From the NCBI RefSeq assembly GCF_002153605.1, contig NZ_JOPG01000019.1, positions 1 to 61,859 of the forward strand: 61,859 bases of DNA, given 5' to 3'. The DNA is from Acetobacter malorum (lineage in GTDB: Bacteria > Pseudomonadota > Alphaproteobacteria > Acetobacterales > Acetobacteraceae). Shown one piece after another: positions 34,301-43,470 of the stretch. Position numbers and translations under genes: made by a program. Within the stretch, counting starts at the first letter, position 1, and every line of letters begins with the position of its first letter. The notes under the pieces were generated by a model. That model did not search any database. It worked only from the letters and a program-made list of their open reading frames with translations, and was not told where the DNA came from.

Positions 34301-34508
34301 GCTGGAGGATGGGGCGCACGACCGTATCGTTCACCGTATCCGCAGAGGCACCCGGATACGTCACGGAAATGGCGATCTGTGGCGGGGCGATGCTCGGATA
34401 CTGTGCGATGGGCAGCCGGAAAATGGACAGACCACCAACCAGCATGATGATCAGGCTGATCACCCACGCAAAAATGGGGCGGTCAATAAAGAAACGCGAA
34501 AGAGACAT
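31353..34508 (-). CDS. RND multidrug efflux pump, inner-membrane component (AcrB/MexB type)
   Basis: Proton-driven inner-membrane transporter that exports hydrophobic and amphiphilic compounds. The 1051 residues match the HAE-1 family. Motifs are MSLSRFFIDRPIFAWVISLIIML at the N-terminus, FGLDHLEYISSQSYASG, the proton-relay helix LAVGLLVDDAIVVVENVERVM (paired Asp), SGSTGVIYRQFSVTIVAAM, FLPDEDQG, and the C-terminal AILIVEFAKMAFERGESL and RPILMTSIALVVGVFPLAIATGAG. It lies between the adaptor (5-bp gap) and the outer-membrane factor (4-bp gap). Substrate range is not predictable. Confidence 0.96.
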   Translation of the reverse strand: MSLSRFFIDRPIFAWVISLIIMLVGGLSIFRLPIAQYPSIAPPQIAISVTYPGASADTVNDTVVRPILQQMFGLDHLEYISSQSYASGMMEIDLTFAQGTNPDIAQVQVQNKLQLAQPKLPTEVTAQGLSITKAVKNFMMVLAFISTDGSMTGSDIADYVASSISDPLSRVSGVGDHTLFGSEYAMRIWMDPGKLFNYGLTIKDVQTAIQTQNIQVSSGELGGLPAKKDIRLDATIIGPTRLTSPEEFQKILLKVQPDGSQVRISDIAKVELGPQTYNTNSFYNNMPASGMALKLAPGANQMQTEAAIRAEIGQLEKFFPPGLKTVYPLDTEPFIVLSIEEVVKTLLEAIALVFVVMLIFLQNFRATLIPTIAVPVVLLGTFGVLNVLGYSINTLTMLAMILAVGLLVDDAIVVVENVERVMTEKKLSPVDAARVSMDEISGALVGIVLVLTAVFLPMAAFSGSTGVIYRQFSVTIVAAMWLSVLVAMVLTPALCATMLKAGGHEKTTGPAGWFNRQFNRLTNGYLRGVQFLIGSTVLSMLGFVVITALAVFLFMRLPGGFLPDEDQGLIFGQITMPPNTPMAETQAVNHEVADYILKSEGSLVESVYSINGFNFAGQGQNSGAFFIRLKDWENRPLASQTSSAIAGRIMKHFWFSPKAQIFAINPPAVLELGNATGFDLELEDRGHLGHQKLLEARNMVLGLASKDPRLMAVRPNGMEDASQYHLDIDREKANALGITIDDINSTIQGALGSIYVNQFTRNDRVKQVYIQGVPEARMLPSDLDKWYIRNALQTLTPLNAFASGHWEVGPQKVENYNGLNAFEILGQPAPGYSSGDSINAIKSVLDKLPAGVGYEWTGLSFEQVASGSSTGPLYALAMIVILLCLAALYESWAIPLAVMLVIPLGVLGAIAATLWRNLDNDVYFQVGLLTTVGLAVKNAILIVEFAKMAFERGESLSDAVLTAARERLRPILMTSIALVVGVFPLAIATGAGSASRVAIGTAVVGGMATATLLAVYFVPVFFVVVLRLFKVRRLSERQETPSSAPSVPGNE

Positions 34509-34513
34509 CCGGT

Positions 34514-35689
34514 TTACTGCCCTTTGTTCTGGCTGGAGGCGTCGGATGCTGCCTGAGAGGCTGCGTCTTCCGTGGGTTTGACCTTTGCACCGGGTTTGAT
34601 TTTTTGCAGACCAACGGTGACGATGCGTTCACCGGCTTTCAGCCCGCCTGTCACCAGCCAGTCCGTGCCAATGGCCTGACCGATCTGGATCTGGCGCAGT
34701 TCTACCGTGTCATCTGCTTTGACCACCCAGACCTGCGGGTCCCCATGCGTATTGCGGCTGACGGCCTGCTGCGGCACGAGCAGCCCGTTGGGGTCCGCGC
34801 CTTCATCCAGCTGGGCATGCACATACATGCCGGGCAGCAGCAGCTTGTCCGGGTTGGGCATAATGGCACGCACGACGACGGAGGCCGTGGACGTATCCAC
34901 GTTCACTTCGGAAAGTGCCATGCGGCCCGTATGTTCATAGGTGCTGCCGTCTTCAAGCGTGAGGGTGACGGGCACCTCACCATTGGCCTGCCGGGTAATC
35001 CGGCCTTCCGCCATTTCGCGCCTGAGGCGGAGCAGGGTGATGGCGGGCAGATTGACGTCCACATAAATGGGGTCCAGCCGCGTGACGACGGCCGTATTGT
35101 CCGTCTGGTTGGCGGTGACGAGCGCACCCACGGTGATGATACTGCGGCTGATGCGGCCCGTGATGGGCGAATTCATGCGCGTATAGCCCAGATCAACCTG
35201 GGCATTTTCAACCTGCCCTTTGGCGGTCAGAATCTGGCCCTGAGCTTCTTTCTCGGCGGCGAGGGCGTCGTCATAATCCTGATGACTGACGGCGTGCGCC
35301 TGCACCAGAGACTTATAGCGCTGGAGTTTGGCACGGGCGGTGGCTTCCGCTGCCTCGGCCTGAGCCAGCTGGCCACGGGCGGTGTCATACGCAGCCTGAT
35401 AGCGGGACGGGTCAATCTGATAGAGCTGCTGACCGGCCTGCACGTCCGCGCCCTCAGTAAACAGGCGCTTCTGGATCACGCCAGTTACCTGCGGGCGGAC
35501 CTGAGCAATTTCATAAGCATCCGTGCGGCCCGGCAGGACGGTATGCACATTGACTGACTGCGCGTGCAGCGTGATGACCCCGACCTGCTGGGGCGGCATG
35601 GCGGGGGTTGCAGCTTTGCGGTTACAGCCGGACAGCGCCAGCAAAGCGACAGCAGAGAGCAGGACCGGGCGGAATGGGAGGGTATGCAT
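34514..35689 (-). CDS. RND efflux periplasmic adaptor (membrane fusion protein)
   Basis: Periplasmic lipoprotein adaptor bridging the RND pump and outer-membrane channel. The 391-residue protein has lipobox LLALSGC (Cys 22). A lipoyl/barrel-sandwich domain begins LPGRTDAYEIAQVRPQVTGVIQKRLFTEGADVQAGQQLYQID, then a coiled-coil hairpin (YDTARGQLAQAEAAEATARAKLQRYKSL) and the beta-barrel (VTRLDPIYVDVNLP). A further 47 codons are open upstream, but ATG 35689 restores a normal lipoprotein signal. It is the first gene of the adaptor-pump-channel operon. No regulator gene is adjacent, although a promoter and a large dyad lie upstream. Confidence 0.94.
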   Translation of the reverse strand: MHTLPFRPVLLSAVALLALSGCNRKAATPAMPPQQVGVITLHAQSVNVHTVLPGRTDAYEIAQVRPQVTGVIQKRLFTEGADVQAGQQLYQIDPSRYQAAYDTARGQLAQAEAAEATARAKLQRYKSLVQAHAVSHQDYDDALAAEKEAQGQILTAKGQVENAQVDLGYTRMNSPITGRISRSIITVGALVTANQTDNTAVVTRLDPIYVDVNLPAITLLRLRREMAEGRITRQANGEVPVTLTLEDGSTYEHTGRMALSEVNVDTSTASVVVRAIMPNPDKLLLPGMYVHAQLDEGADPNGLLVPQQAVSRNTHGDPQVWVVKADDTVELRQIQIGQAIGTDWLVTGGLKAGERIVTVGLQKIKPGAKVKPTEDAASQAASDASSQNKGQ

Positions 35690-35840
35690 TGTCACTCTGA
35701 CGGATCCTGCCTTTGGGAAACGAAGAAAAACGAAAAGGGGGACACGACCACCGCTTCTGATGCGCTGGGTGAGTCGGGCGCAGGGACCGGACTTCAGGCG
35801 GGCAGAAGGATGAAACGTGTCAGAAAACAAACGATGGAAG

Positions 35841-35904
35841 CCTGAAACAGTACTAAGTGTTACCGTTTCAGGTGTAAGCTAAAAGGCGTCAACAGGCTAG
35901 TCAA
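35841..35904 (-). promoter_or_regulatory. Candidate promoter and repressor operator of the RND efflux operon
   Basis: On the minus strand TTGACT (35899-35904) and TAGCTT (35876-35881) are separated by 17 bases, a plausible sigma-70 promoter. Immediately downstream a 32-bp near-palindrome (35841-35872) has perfect 8-bp arms CCTGAAAC and GTTTCAGG plus further inner matches. It covers the predicted transcription start, as TetR/AcrR-type operators do. The regulator itself is not in the window. Confidence 0.6.
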
Positions 35905-35919
35905 GCCATCTGGAAAGCG

Positions 35920-37317
35920 TCAGCGGCCAATATCCCGCAGTTTTTTCCCGGCCATAAGGTTTTGCTCGATCACTTCAAGCGAGACACCACGGGTTTCGGG
36001 CACAAGCAGGCGGGTGAACACAAAGAAGACAGCGTTGAGAGCTGCAATCAGGCCGAACGTCAGCGGGGCCCCCAGCGCGTTCAGCAGGCTGAGGAACGAG
36101 ACGCCGACAATCATGTTGGACACCCAGTTGGTCAGGGTGGAGAGGGTAATGCCCAGATCCCGGCCCTTGATGGGCTGGATTTCCGAACACAGAACCCACA
36201 TCAGCGGCCCGGCGGACATGGCGTGGGCGGCAATAAAGATCATGATGAGGAAGACGCACAGCAGCTTGGCGGTCTGACTGTCCAGCCCATTCGCGTTGAG
36301 CATGGCGAGTGCGCCCATGGCGACCGTCATGGTGGTAAAGCCCGCGTAGAGGATAGGTTTGCGGCCCCAGCGATCAACCAGCCCAATGGCGGCGACCGTG
36401 GCCAGCACATTCACAAAACCGATAATGGCCGTGCACCACATCTGCGCGGTACCGACAAAGCCAGCCAGCGCAAAGATTTTGGGCGCGTAATACATCACCA
36501 CATTGATGCCGGCGAACTGCTGCATGGCCTGAAGCAGCATGCCCAGCAAAATGGAGCGCCGGAAATTGGGGTTCTGCCAGAGCAGCCCTATGCCGCCCTG
36601 ACGCTGCTTGAGCTGTTCATCAATGGCGCGGATTTCGGCGCGGGCTTCATGCGCGGTGGGGCGGAGGTCTGTCAGGACGGCCAGAGCTTCTTCCCGTCGC
36701 CCTTTCATCATCAGCCAGCGCGGGCTGTAGGGCAGGAAGAGCACACCAATGACAAACAGCATGCCGGGGATGGCAATCACGCCAAACATCCAGCGCCACT
36801 GGCCGTGGTAGCTGAACAGGGTATCACTGATGAAGGCGAGGAAAATGCCTACCGTGATCATCAGCTGATAGGTGGAAATCATCGCCCCGCGGGTGTTTTC
36901 ACTCGCAATTTCCGAGAGGTAGAGCGGGGAGGTGAAGGCGGCGATCCCGATGGCCAGTCCCATGAGGGCGCGGCCGACGATCATGCTGGCGACAGACCAA
37001 GAGAGCGCACAGGCCACAGACCCGATAATGAAGATGACGCCGCCGATGACGAGCGCCCATTTACGGCCACCGAGCCGCGCCAGCCAACCGGCCAGAATGG
37101 CCCCGATGGCCGCACCGGCCATCATGGCGCTGACAATCCATTCCTGCGCAAAAGTGGAGGCGTGGAAAGCATCCGCAACAAAATCCAGCGCGCCGGAAAT
37201 AACGCCAATGTCCAGACCAGACATAAGGCCGCCGGTTGCAGCAAGAATACCAATAATAATGGTACGGATTTGGGAAGAGGAGTCGGTCTCTGGCTGGACT
37301 GAAGACTGGTTTTGCAT
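35920..37317 (-). CDS. MFS sugar:proton symporter (GalP/sugar-porter family)
   Basis: Twelve-helix inner-membrane transporter that probably takes up a hexose or pentose with a proton. The 465 residues carry the sugar-porter signatures: GGLMSGLDIGVISGAL in helix 1, RLGGRKWALVIGG between helices 2 and 3, VGRALMGLAIG, SPLYLSEIASENTRGAMISTYQLMITVGIF, PYSPRWLMMKGRREEAL, QQFAGINVVMYYAPKIF with the sugar-binding QQ, and a C-terminal VPETRGVSLEVIE. It is closest in appearance to galactose/arabinose symporters. The gene reads toward the efflux operon but is separated by about 230 bp that contain a separate promoter candidate. Confidence 0.93.
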   Translation of the reverse strand: MQNQSSVQPETDSSSQIRTIIIGILAATGGLMSGLDIGVISGALDFVADAFHASTFAQEWIVSAMMAGAAIGAILAGWLARLGGRKWALVIGGVIFIIGSVACALSWSVASMIVGRALMGLAIGIAAFTSPLYLSEIASENTRGAMISTYQLMITVGIFLAFISDTLFSYHGQWRWMFGVIAIPGMLFVIGVLFLPYSPRWLMMKGRREEALAVLTDLRPTAHEARAEIRAIDEQLKQRQGGIGLLWQNPNFRRSILLGMLLQAMQQFAGINVVMYYAPKIFALAGFVGTAQMWCTAIIGFVNVLATVAAIGLVDRWGRKPILYAGFTTMTVAMGALAMLNANGLDSQTAKLLCVFLIMIFIAAHAMSAGPLMWVLCSEIQPIKGRDLGITLSTLTNWVSNMIVGVSFLSLLNALGAPLTFGLIAALNAVFFVFTRLLVPETRGVSLEVIEQNLMAGKKLRDIGR

Positions 37318-37470
37318 GGGGTTAAAAGGTTTCCGTGCAGAAAATTATTATTATTGTCGTATTTGTGCTTGTCGTGACCGGGCCGGAGCATCCTTTTAGG
37401 TTCACCAGCTTCAGGTTGTTCTCGGTAATGCCACAAAATGGCGGATAAATATATCTTTCGTTAAACGGAC

Positions 37471-38628
37471 TCAGGTCTGGTCCTGATTTTCACTCTCTCC
37501 AAAGTGGGAATCCCGATGCACCCAGGTTGAGAGCAGCAGGCCAAACCCAAGCATGACGTTCAGCATGGCGGAGCCGCCATAGGAGACCAGTGGCAGCGGC
37601 ACGCCGCCCACCGGAATGGCGCCCATCACCATGGACAGATTAACCAGACAATACAGAAAAAAGTTCATGCTGATGCCCAGCGCCACCAGCCGCCCGAAGC
37701 GGTTGCGGCTGCGGATGGCCATCAGCATCCCACCCAGAATCAGCAGTAACAGGAGCCCAATGACGGTTGCGGCCCCGACATAACCCCATTCTTCCGCAAT
37801 CATGGTGAAGATGAAGTCAGTCTGTTTTTCCGGCAGAAAGTTTAGCTGCCCCTGTGAGCCGTGCAGATAGCCCTGTCCCCACATGCCGCCGGACCCAAGG
37901 GCAATTTTGGACTGGATAATGTTGTAGCCAGCCCCCAGTGGATCACTTTCCGGGTTGAGGAAGGTGGTAATACGGGCGCGCTGGTAGTCATGCAGATGGG
38001 CGTAGGCAAACTTGGCCAGATACGGCACCGGCAGCAGGAGCAGGGTGATGAGCCACAGCCGCATGCCAGCAGCAAAAAACATGGACGCGCCAATCCCGCC
38101 GATAATCACGGCTGTGCCCAGATTGGGCTCCTTGAGCACCAGCACAACGGGCAACAGCACAAGAAAGGCCGGGGGGATCAGCCAGAGCGGATTGCCCATC
38201 CGGGCGTAGCTGATGCGATTGAACCAGGCGGCCAGCGCCAGCACCAGCGCAACCTTGGCGTATTCGGAGGGCTGGACTTGCAGGCCGCCAATCATCAGCC
38301 AGCGTTCCGCGCCTTTACCCACGTGCCCCATATGCAGCACGGCCACCAGCAGGATAATGGAGAGCACATAAAGTGGCGCAGCAATACGGACCAGCATTTT
38401 GGGGGGCAGCATGGCCACGGTGATCATGAGCACCAGCCCCACCGCAAACCGGGCGGCCTGCGGAGCTGCGAATGGATACGGCGTACCCCCGCCTGCGGAA
38501 TAGAGCGTGACATACCCAACGCCTGCCAGCGTGCAGATGAGCAGCACATACAGCCAGCTGATGCTCCAGAGTTTGGAGAGCAGGCGAAAGCTCGGCTCGG
38601 CGCGCAGAAGGCGTTTGTGGAATTTCAT
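37471..38628 (-). CDS. rodA: Rod shape-determining peptidoglycan polymerase RodA
   Basis: SEDS-family glycosyltransferase that polymerises lipid II during cell elongation, working with PBP2. The 385-residue multi-pass protein shows LYSAGGG, ERWLMIGGLQVQPSEYAKVALVLALAAWF, VLKEPNLGTAVII with the catalytic-Asp position occupied by the PNLG-type loop, the extracellular QGYLHGSQGQLNFLPEKQTDFIFTMIAEEWGYVG, and GGVPLPLVSYGGSAML. It starts 2 bp after the mrdA stop codon and is the last gene of the mre operon. Confidence 0.95.
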   Translation of the reverse strand: MKFHKRLLRAEPSFRLLSKLWSISWLYVLLICTLAGVGYVTLYSAGGGTPYPFAAPQAARFAVGLVLMITVAMLPPKMLVRIAAPLYVLSIILLVAVLHMGHVGKGAERWLMIGGLQVQPSEYAKVALVLALAAWFNRISYARMGNPLWLIPPAFLVLLPVVLVLKEPNLGTAVIIGGIGASMFFAAGMRLWLITLLLLPVPYLAKFAYAHLHDYQRARITTFLNPESDPLGAGYNIIQSKIALGSGGMWGQGYLHGSQGQLNFLPEKQTDFIFTMIAEEWGYVGAATVIGLLLLLILGGMLMAIRSRNRFGRLVALGISMNFFLYCLVNLSMVMGAIPVGGVPLPLVSYGGSAMLNVMLGFGLLLSTWVHRDSHFGESENQDQT

Positions 38629-38630
38629 GG

Positions 38631-40580
38631 TTATTCAGGTGTGTCCGCTGGGGGCGTATCCGCTTCCGGTGTTTCTGCGGTTGCAACACTTTCCGGCGGC
38701 GGGGTGAGGTGGTTCACCGGGTCCCGTAGCAGAGTGTCGGTCATGATATCGCGCGCCAGCGGGGCTGCGGCATCCGCGCCGGTATTGCCGTGTTCAATCA
38801 CCACCGAGACCGCATAGCGCGGCGCATCATACGGCGCGAAGCAGATGAACAGGGCGTGCGGGCGATATTCCCACGGCAGGTTGGCGGAGTTGAAGTGCCC
38901 GCTCTCACGCAGCGCACGGGATACGCGGCGCACCTGTGCCGATCCGGTCTTGCCCGCCATGGTGATGCCGGGCAGGCCAAGCCGGGCCTTGGGGGCCGTG
39001 CCGTGCTGTTCGTTCACGACGGCGAACATCCCCGAGCGCAGCGCGGCCAGATATTTGTCGGGCATGCCCAGTTCGGGCCAGTGTTCGGGGGTAGCTTCCG
39101 GCCCCAGATCCCCGTTCATGGCGCGTACCAGGTGCGGCTGCACGGCCCGGCCAGTGGCAAGACGGGAGGTATAGGTGGCCAGTTGCAGCGGCGTCACCTG
39201 CACAAATCCCTGCCCGATACCGCTGACGATGGTATCGCCCCCGTTCCAGTGGTGGTGGTGCGCCTGCCGCCACGTGGGGGTGGGGATCAGTCCGGTGCGG
39301 GTATGCGGGAGTTCAATATCCAGCGCCGTGCCTAACCCAAACTGGTGGGCTGTTTCGGCAATGCGGTCCATGCCGACGCGACGGGCCATTTCATAAAAAT
39401 AGACGTCGCAGGAATATTTGAGCGCCAGATGCAGGTCCACAGAGCCATGCCCCCAGCGGGACCAGCAGTGGAAGCGTGTGCCGCCTACGTCCAGATGGCC
39501 GGGGCAAAAGACGCGGTCCGTCGGGGAGAACAGGCCGGATTGCAGGCCGGCCATGGCAACGGCGGGTTTGAAGGTCGAGCCGGGGGGATAAACGCCCGCC
39601 ACAGCCTTGTTGATCAGCGGGGTCCGCTCGTTATTGGTCCACTCAATCCACTGGGCATGGCTGACGCCGCTATCAAACAGCGAGGGATCGAACGAAGGGG
39701 TGCTGACCATAGCCAGCACCTCGCCGTTGCGGCAGTCCATCACCACGGCGGATGCTGTCTGCTCGCCTATGCGGTTCAGAACCTTCTGTTGCAGGCCGCG
39801 GTCAATGGTCAGGCCAATTTCCGCGCCCGGCATACCTTCCACGCGGTTGAGTTCGGACATGACGCGGCCCACGGAATTAACTTCCATTTCCACGGAGCCT
39901 GCGGTGCCACGCAGTTTTTCGTCCTGACTTTGCTCCACACCAGCACGGCCCACGCGCATGCCAGGCAGCGCCAGCAGGGCGGAGCGGGCGACATCCCGCT
40001 CATTTGGTGGTGCGACATAGCCGATCAGATGCGCCAGAAGCTCCCCTTCCGGGTAGACGCGGCGGGTGCCGACATCAATCAGAACGCCGGGCAGGGACGG
40101 GGCGTTAAGTTCAATCCGCGCCATTTCCTCCCAGGAGAGAAAATCGCGCAGCATGACGGGGATAAACCGGCGCTGGTGGCGCATTTCTCGCGCAATGCGG
40201 GCGCGGTCACGGTCATCCAGCGGAATGATGGTGGAAAACCGCTCGATAGTGCCGCTGACATCGGTGGTTTCTTCCGGCATCAGCAGGGCGCGCCAGTTTT
40301 CCTTGTTGTTGGCCAGCGCCACGCCGTAGCGGTCCACAATCCGGCCACGCGGCGGGGCCAGATAGCGTTTGCTCACGCGGTTGCTGGCCGCCATGCGGGC
40401 GTAGCGGTCCCCATCCTTGATCTGAAGCTGGTAGAGCTTGTGCGCCAGTTCGCCTAGCGCACCTGCCTGAATGGCCATGAACAGCAAAGCCCGGCGCGTA
40501 AAAACACCGCGACCGGGGTCCTTCTGATTCTTGATGGGCATCAGGCGGCTGCTTTCCCGCCTGCGACGCCTCAGCCGCAT
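38631..40580 (-). CDS. mrdA: Penicillin-binding protein 2 (elongation transpeptidase)
   Basis: Class B PBP that cross-links peptidoglycan of the side wall, partner of RodA. The protein (about 649 residues) has an Arg-rich cytoplasmic start, one membrane anchor (RRALLFMAIQAGALGELAHKL), the dimerisation domain APPRGRIVDRYGVALA, and the transpeptidase with SxxK in YPPGSTFKPAVA, SCDVYFYEMARRVG, and KTGSAQ. I chose ATG 40580 because GGAGGCAGGTC precedes it; ATG 40619 would add 13 residues and overlap mreD. It is followed immediately by rodA. Confidence 0.94.
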   Translation of the reverse strand: MRLRRRRRESSRLMPIKNQKDPGRGVFTRRALLFMAIQAGALGELAHKLYQLQIKDGDRYARMAASNRVSKRYLAPPRGRIVDRYGVALANNKENWRALLMPEETTDVSGTIERFSTIIPLDDRDRARIAREMRHQRRFIPVMLRDFLSWEEMARIELNAPSLPGVLIDVGTRRVYPEGELLAHLIGYVAPPNERDVARSALLALPGMRVGRAGVEQSQDEKLRGTAGSVEMEVNSVGRVMSELNRVEGMPGAEIGLTIDRGLQQKVLNRIGEQTASAVVMDCRNGEVLAMVSTPSFDPSLFDSGVSHAQWIEWTNNERTPLINKAVAGVYPPGSTFKPAVAMAGLQSGLFSPTDRVFCPGHLDVGGTRFHCWSRWGHGSVDLHLALKYSCDVYFYEMARRVGMDRIAETAHQFGLGTALDIELPHTRTGLIPTPTWRQAHHHHWNGGDTIVSGIGQGFVQVTPLQLATYTSRLATGRAVQPHLVRAMNGDLGPEATPEHWPELGMPDKYLAALRSGMFAVVNEQHGTAPKARLGLPGITMAGKTGSAQVRRVSRALRESGHFNSANLPWEYRPHALFICFAPYDAPRYAVSVVIEHGNTGADAAAPLARDIMTDTLLRDPVNHLTPPPESVATAETPEADTPPADTPE

Positions 40581-40599
40581 GACCTGCCTCCGGATAGCA

Positions 40600-41166
40600 T
40601 CAGGGGTCTTCCTTTTCATCCAGCTTCTGGAGGACCCATGAGAACAGGGCGGAGAGAGGCGGGTAGACACCAATGCTCAGAAGAGCCTCGAACAAAGCCG
40701 GGGCGATGTCCAGCATATCCAGCCGGAACAGGCAGGCCAGCCCCCATTGCAGCAGGCAGGCTCCCGTTGTCACCAGAGCAAACACACCCCAGACCAGCAG
40801 GAAGTTCAGGCGCATCAGGCCAAAGCGAGAATAAAACGCCACGCCATGCACCAGCAGCAGGATAAACGCGCTGACCCCCAGCGGCGTGAACCCCACCAGA
40901 TCCATAAACAGGCCGAGCAGGAACACCGCCACCCCGGACATGCCGGTGGGCCGCCAGAACGACCAGAAAAAGATGGTGGCGATGACAATGGCGGGCAGCA
41001 GTTCAGCCGCCCCCGGAATGTTCAGCGGCGCTGAGAAAAAGACAATGATAAGCGCGATAAAGATAGAGGGCAGCAGGCGACGCGCCCCGTGATCAAGGCG
41101 TTGCCACACGGTTTGGCGGGGCCGGATTTCCGGCTCCCACGCGCTCATGGAAGGATCTGGCATCAT
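40600..41166 (-). CDS. mreD: Rod shape-determining protein MreD
   Basis: Small integral membrane protein of the elongasome, 188 residues with about five to six membrane segments (RLLPSIFIALIIVFFSAPL, IVIATIFFWSFWRP, GVAVFLLGLFMDLVGFTPLGVSAFILLLVHGVAFY and following). The motif FLLGLFMDLVGFTPLG is typical of MreD. Identity also rests on position between mreC (12-bp gap) and mrdA (19-bp gap). Two adjacent ATG codons at 41166 and 41163 are alternative starts. Confidence 0.92.
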   Translation of the reverse strand: MMPDPSMSAWEPEIRPRQTVWQRLDHGARRLLPSIFIALIIVFFSAPLNIPGAAELLPAIVIATIFFWSFWRPTGMSGVAVFLLGLFMDLVGFTPLGVSAFILLLVHGVAFYSRFGLMRLNFLLVWGVFALVTTGACLLQWGLACLFRLDMLDIAPALFEALLSIGVYPPLSALFSWVLQKLDEKEDP

Positions 41167-41178
41167 CCGTGAATGCCC

Positions 41179-42084
41179 TCAGCCCTGACCAAGCAGGGTT
41201 TTGAGGGGCAGCGTCAGCGTTTTGCGCGGGTGCGCCAGCGGCACATGGCCGGGGGCGTCGGGCGGGTCGATCAGCGCCTGACCAAAGTCAAACACTCTCA
41301 GCAGGCTCAGGTGGTCCAGCTGCGCAAACGGCACCACCACCGGCTGGCCGGGGTGCAGATAATGCACTGTGCCAATAGGGAGCCCTGCGGGAAAAGCGCC
41401 TGCCTGATCACTCGTCACGACTCGTTCACCTTCAATGGGCCGGGTATCCTGCGCGTAATACATCAGCCGGGGGAGGGGTGTATTATCCCCGCCCATGATG
41501 GCGGTAGCATGGCTGGCGTCCAGCATGACGGGCAGGCGGCTGGCAATATCGGTAATCAGCAGGATGCGCGCGGAGCGTGCGCCGGTTTCCGTCACGCGGC
41601 CCGCCAGACCATTGGCAGCAAGTGCGACATTGCCCACATGCACGCCGCTCTCCGTGCCCGCCACCAGCAGGACAGCGCGCGCATAAATACCGCCGCTATC
41701 TGCCACCACGCGGCCCGTGACAAAGGCAGGTGTGGGTTCGGGAATCCAGTGCAGGGCGGTTTTCAGCGCATCATTTTCCCGCGTCAGGGAAACAGCGACA
41801 TCATACCAGCGGCGCAGATTTTCATTTTCTGTCTGAAGCCGTGCATTTTCGGACGCCATGCGCCCGGCCTCACGCAGATTGGTGTTGATGGCCTGTACCC
41901 GGTGCTGCGCGGAGGTCATCAGCCCCCATAGGGGGGCCAGACCATCGGCCACGGTCATGCGGGCCTGATCAGCCAGTTTGCGGTCTGCCTGACCGGCAAT
42001 GATAATGCCAATGGACAACAGAACGAGCAGCGGCAGTACCAGCTTGCCCAGTGCCTGACGCATCTGGATGGAGACGGGAATCAT
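41179..42084 (-). CDS. mreC: Rod shape-determining protein MreC
   Basis: Bitopic inner-membrane protein that activates PBP2/RodA. The 301-residue protein has a single N-terminal membrane helix (LVLPLLVLLSIGIIIAGQA), a coiled coil (REAGRMASENARLQTENENLRRWYD), and the periplasmic beta domains with TGRVVADSGGIYARAVLLVAGTESGVHVGNVAL and ITDIASRLPVMLDAS. ATG 42084 follows GGAGGCCGC. It sits 142 bp downstream of mreB. Confidence 0.94.
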   Translation of the reverse strand: MIPVSIQMRQALGKLVLPLLVLLSIGIIIAGQADRKLADQARMTVADGLAPLWGLMTSAQHRVQAINTNLREAGRMASENARLQTENENLRRWYDVAVSLTRENDALKTALHWIPEPTPAFVTGRVVADSGGIYARAVLLVAGTESGVHVGNVALAANGLAGRVTETGARSARILLITDIASRLPVMLDASHATAIMGGDNTPLPRLMYYAQDTRPIEGERVVTSDQAGAFPAGLPIGTVHYLHPGQPVVVPFAQLDHLSLLRVFDFGQALIDPPDAPGHVPLAHPRKTLTLPLKTLLGQG

Positions 42085-42226
42085 GCGGCCTCCATACCTT
42101 TCAGGCGGTCAGCTCCTGTGTGTGCGTTCAGGGCGTGTCTGCGTGTTCTCCACATGGAGTGGCATGCATCCTTTCCATCAGCCGGGCTGACGTTTTGTCC
42201 TGCGTTTTATGATACAAACATGACAA

Positions 42227-43369
<1,143 letters not shown>

Positions 43370-43426
43370 TTACCGGGCCGCAACCACCCAGACAAGACCC
43401 TGAGGCAATAAACTGCCTAAAATTAT

Positions 43427-43461
43427 ACCAGCCCGGTCTGGTATAACAAAACCGGGCTGGT
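43427..43461 (-). terminator. Intrinsic terminator after leuA
   Basis: ACCAGCCCGGT (43427-43437) pairs perfectly over 11 bp with ACCGGGCTGGT (43451-43461). On the minus strand it is followed by ATAATTTTAG, a modest T-rich tract, so it fits leftward leuA transcription. Confidence 0.8.
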
Positions 43462-43470
43462 TTGCCGTTT

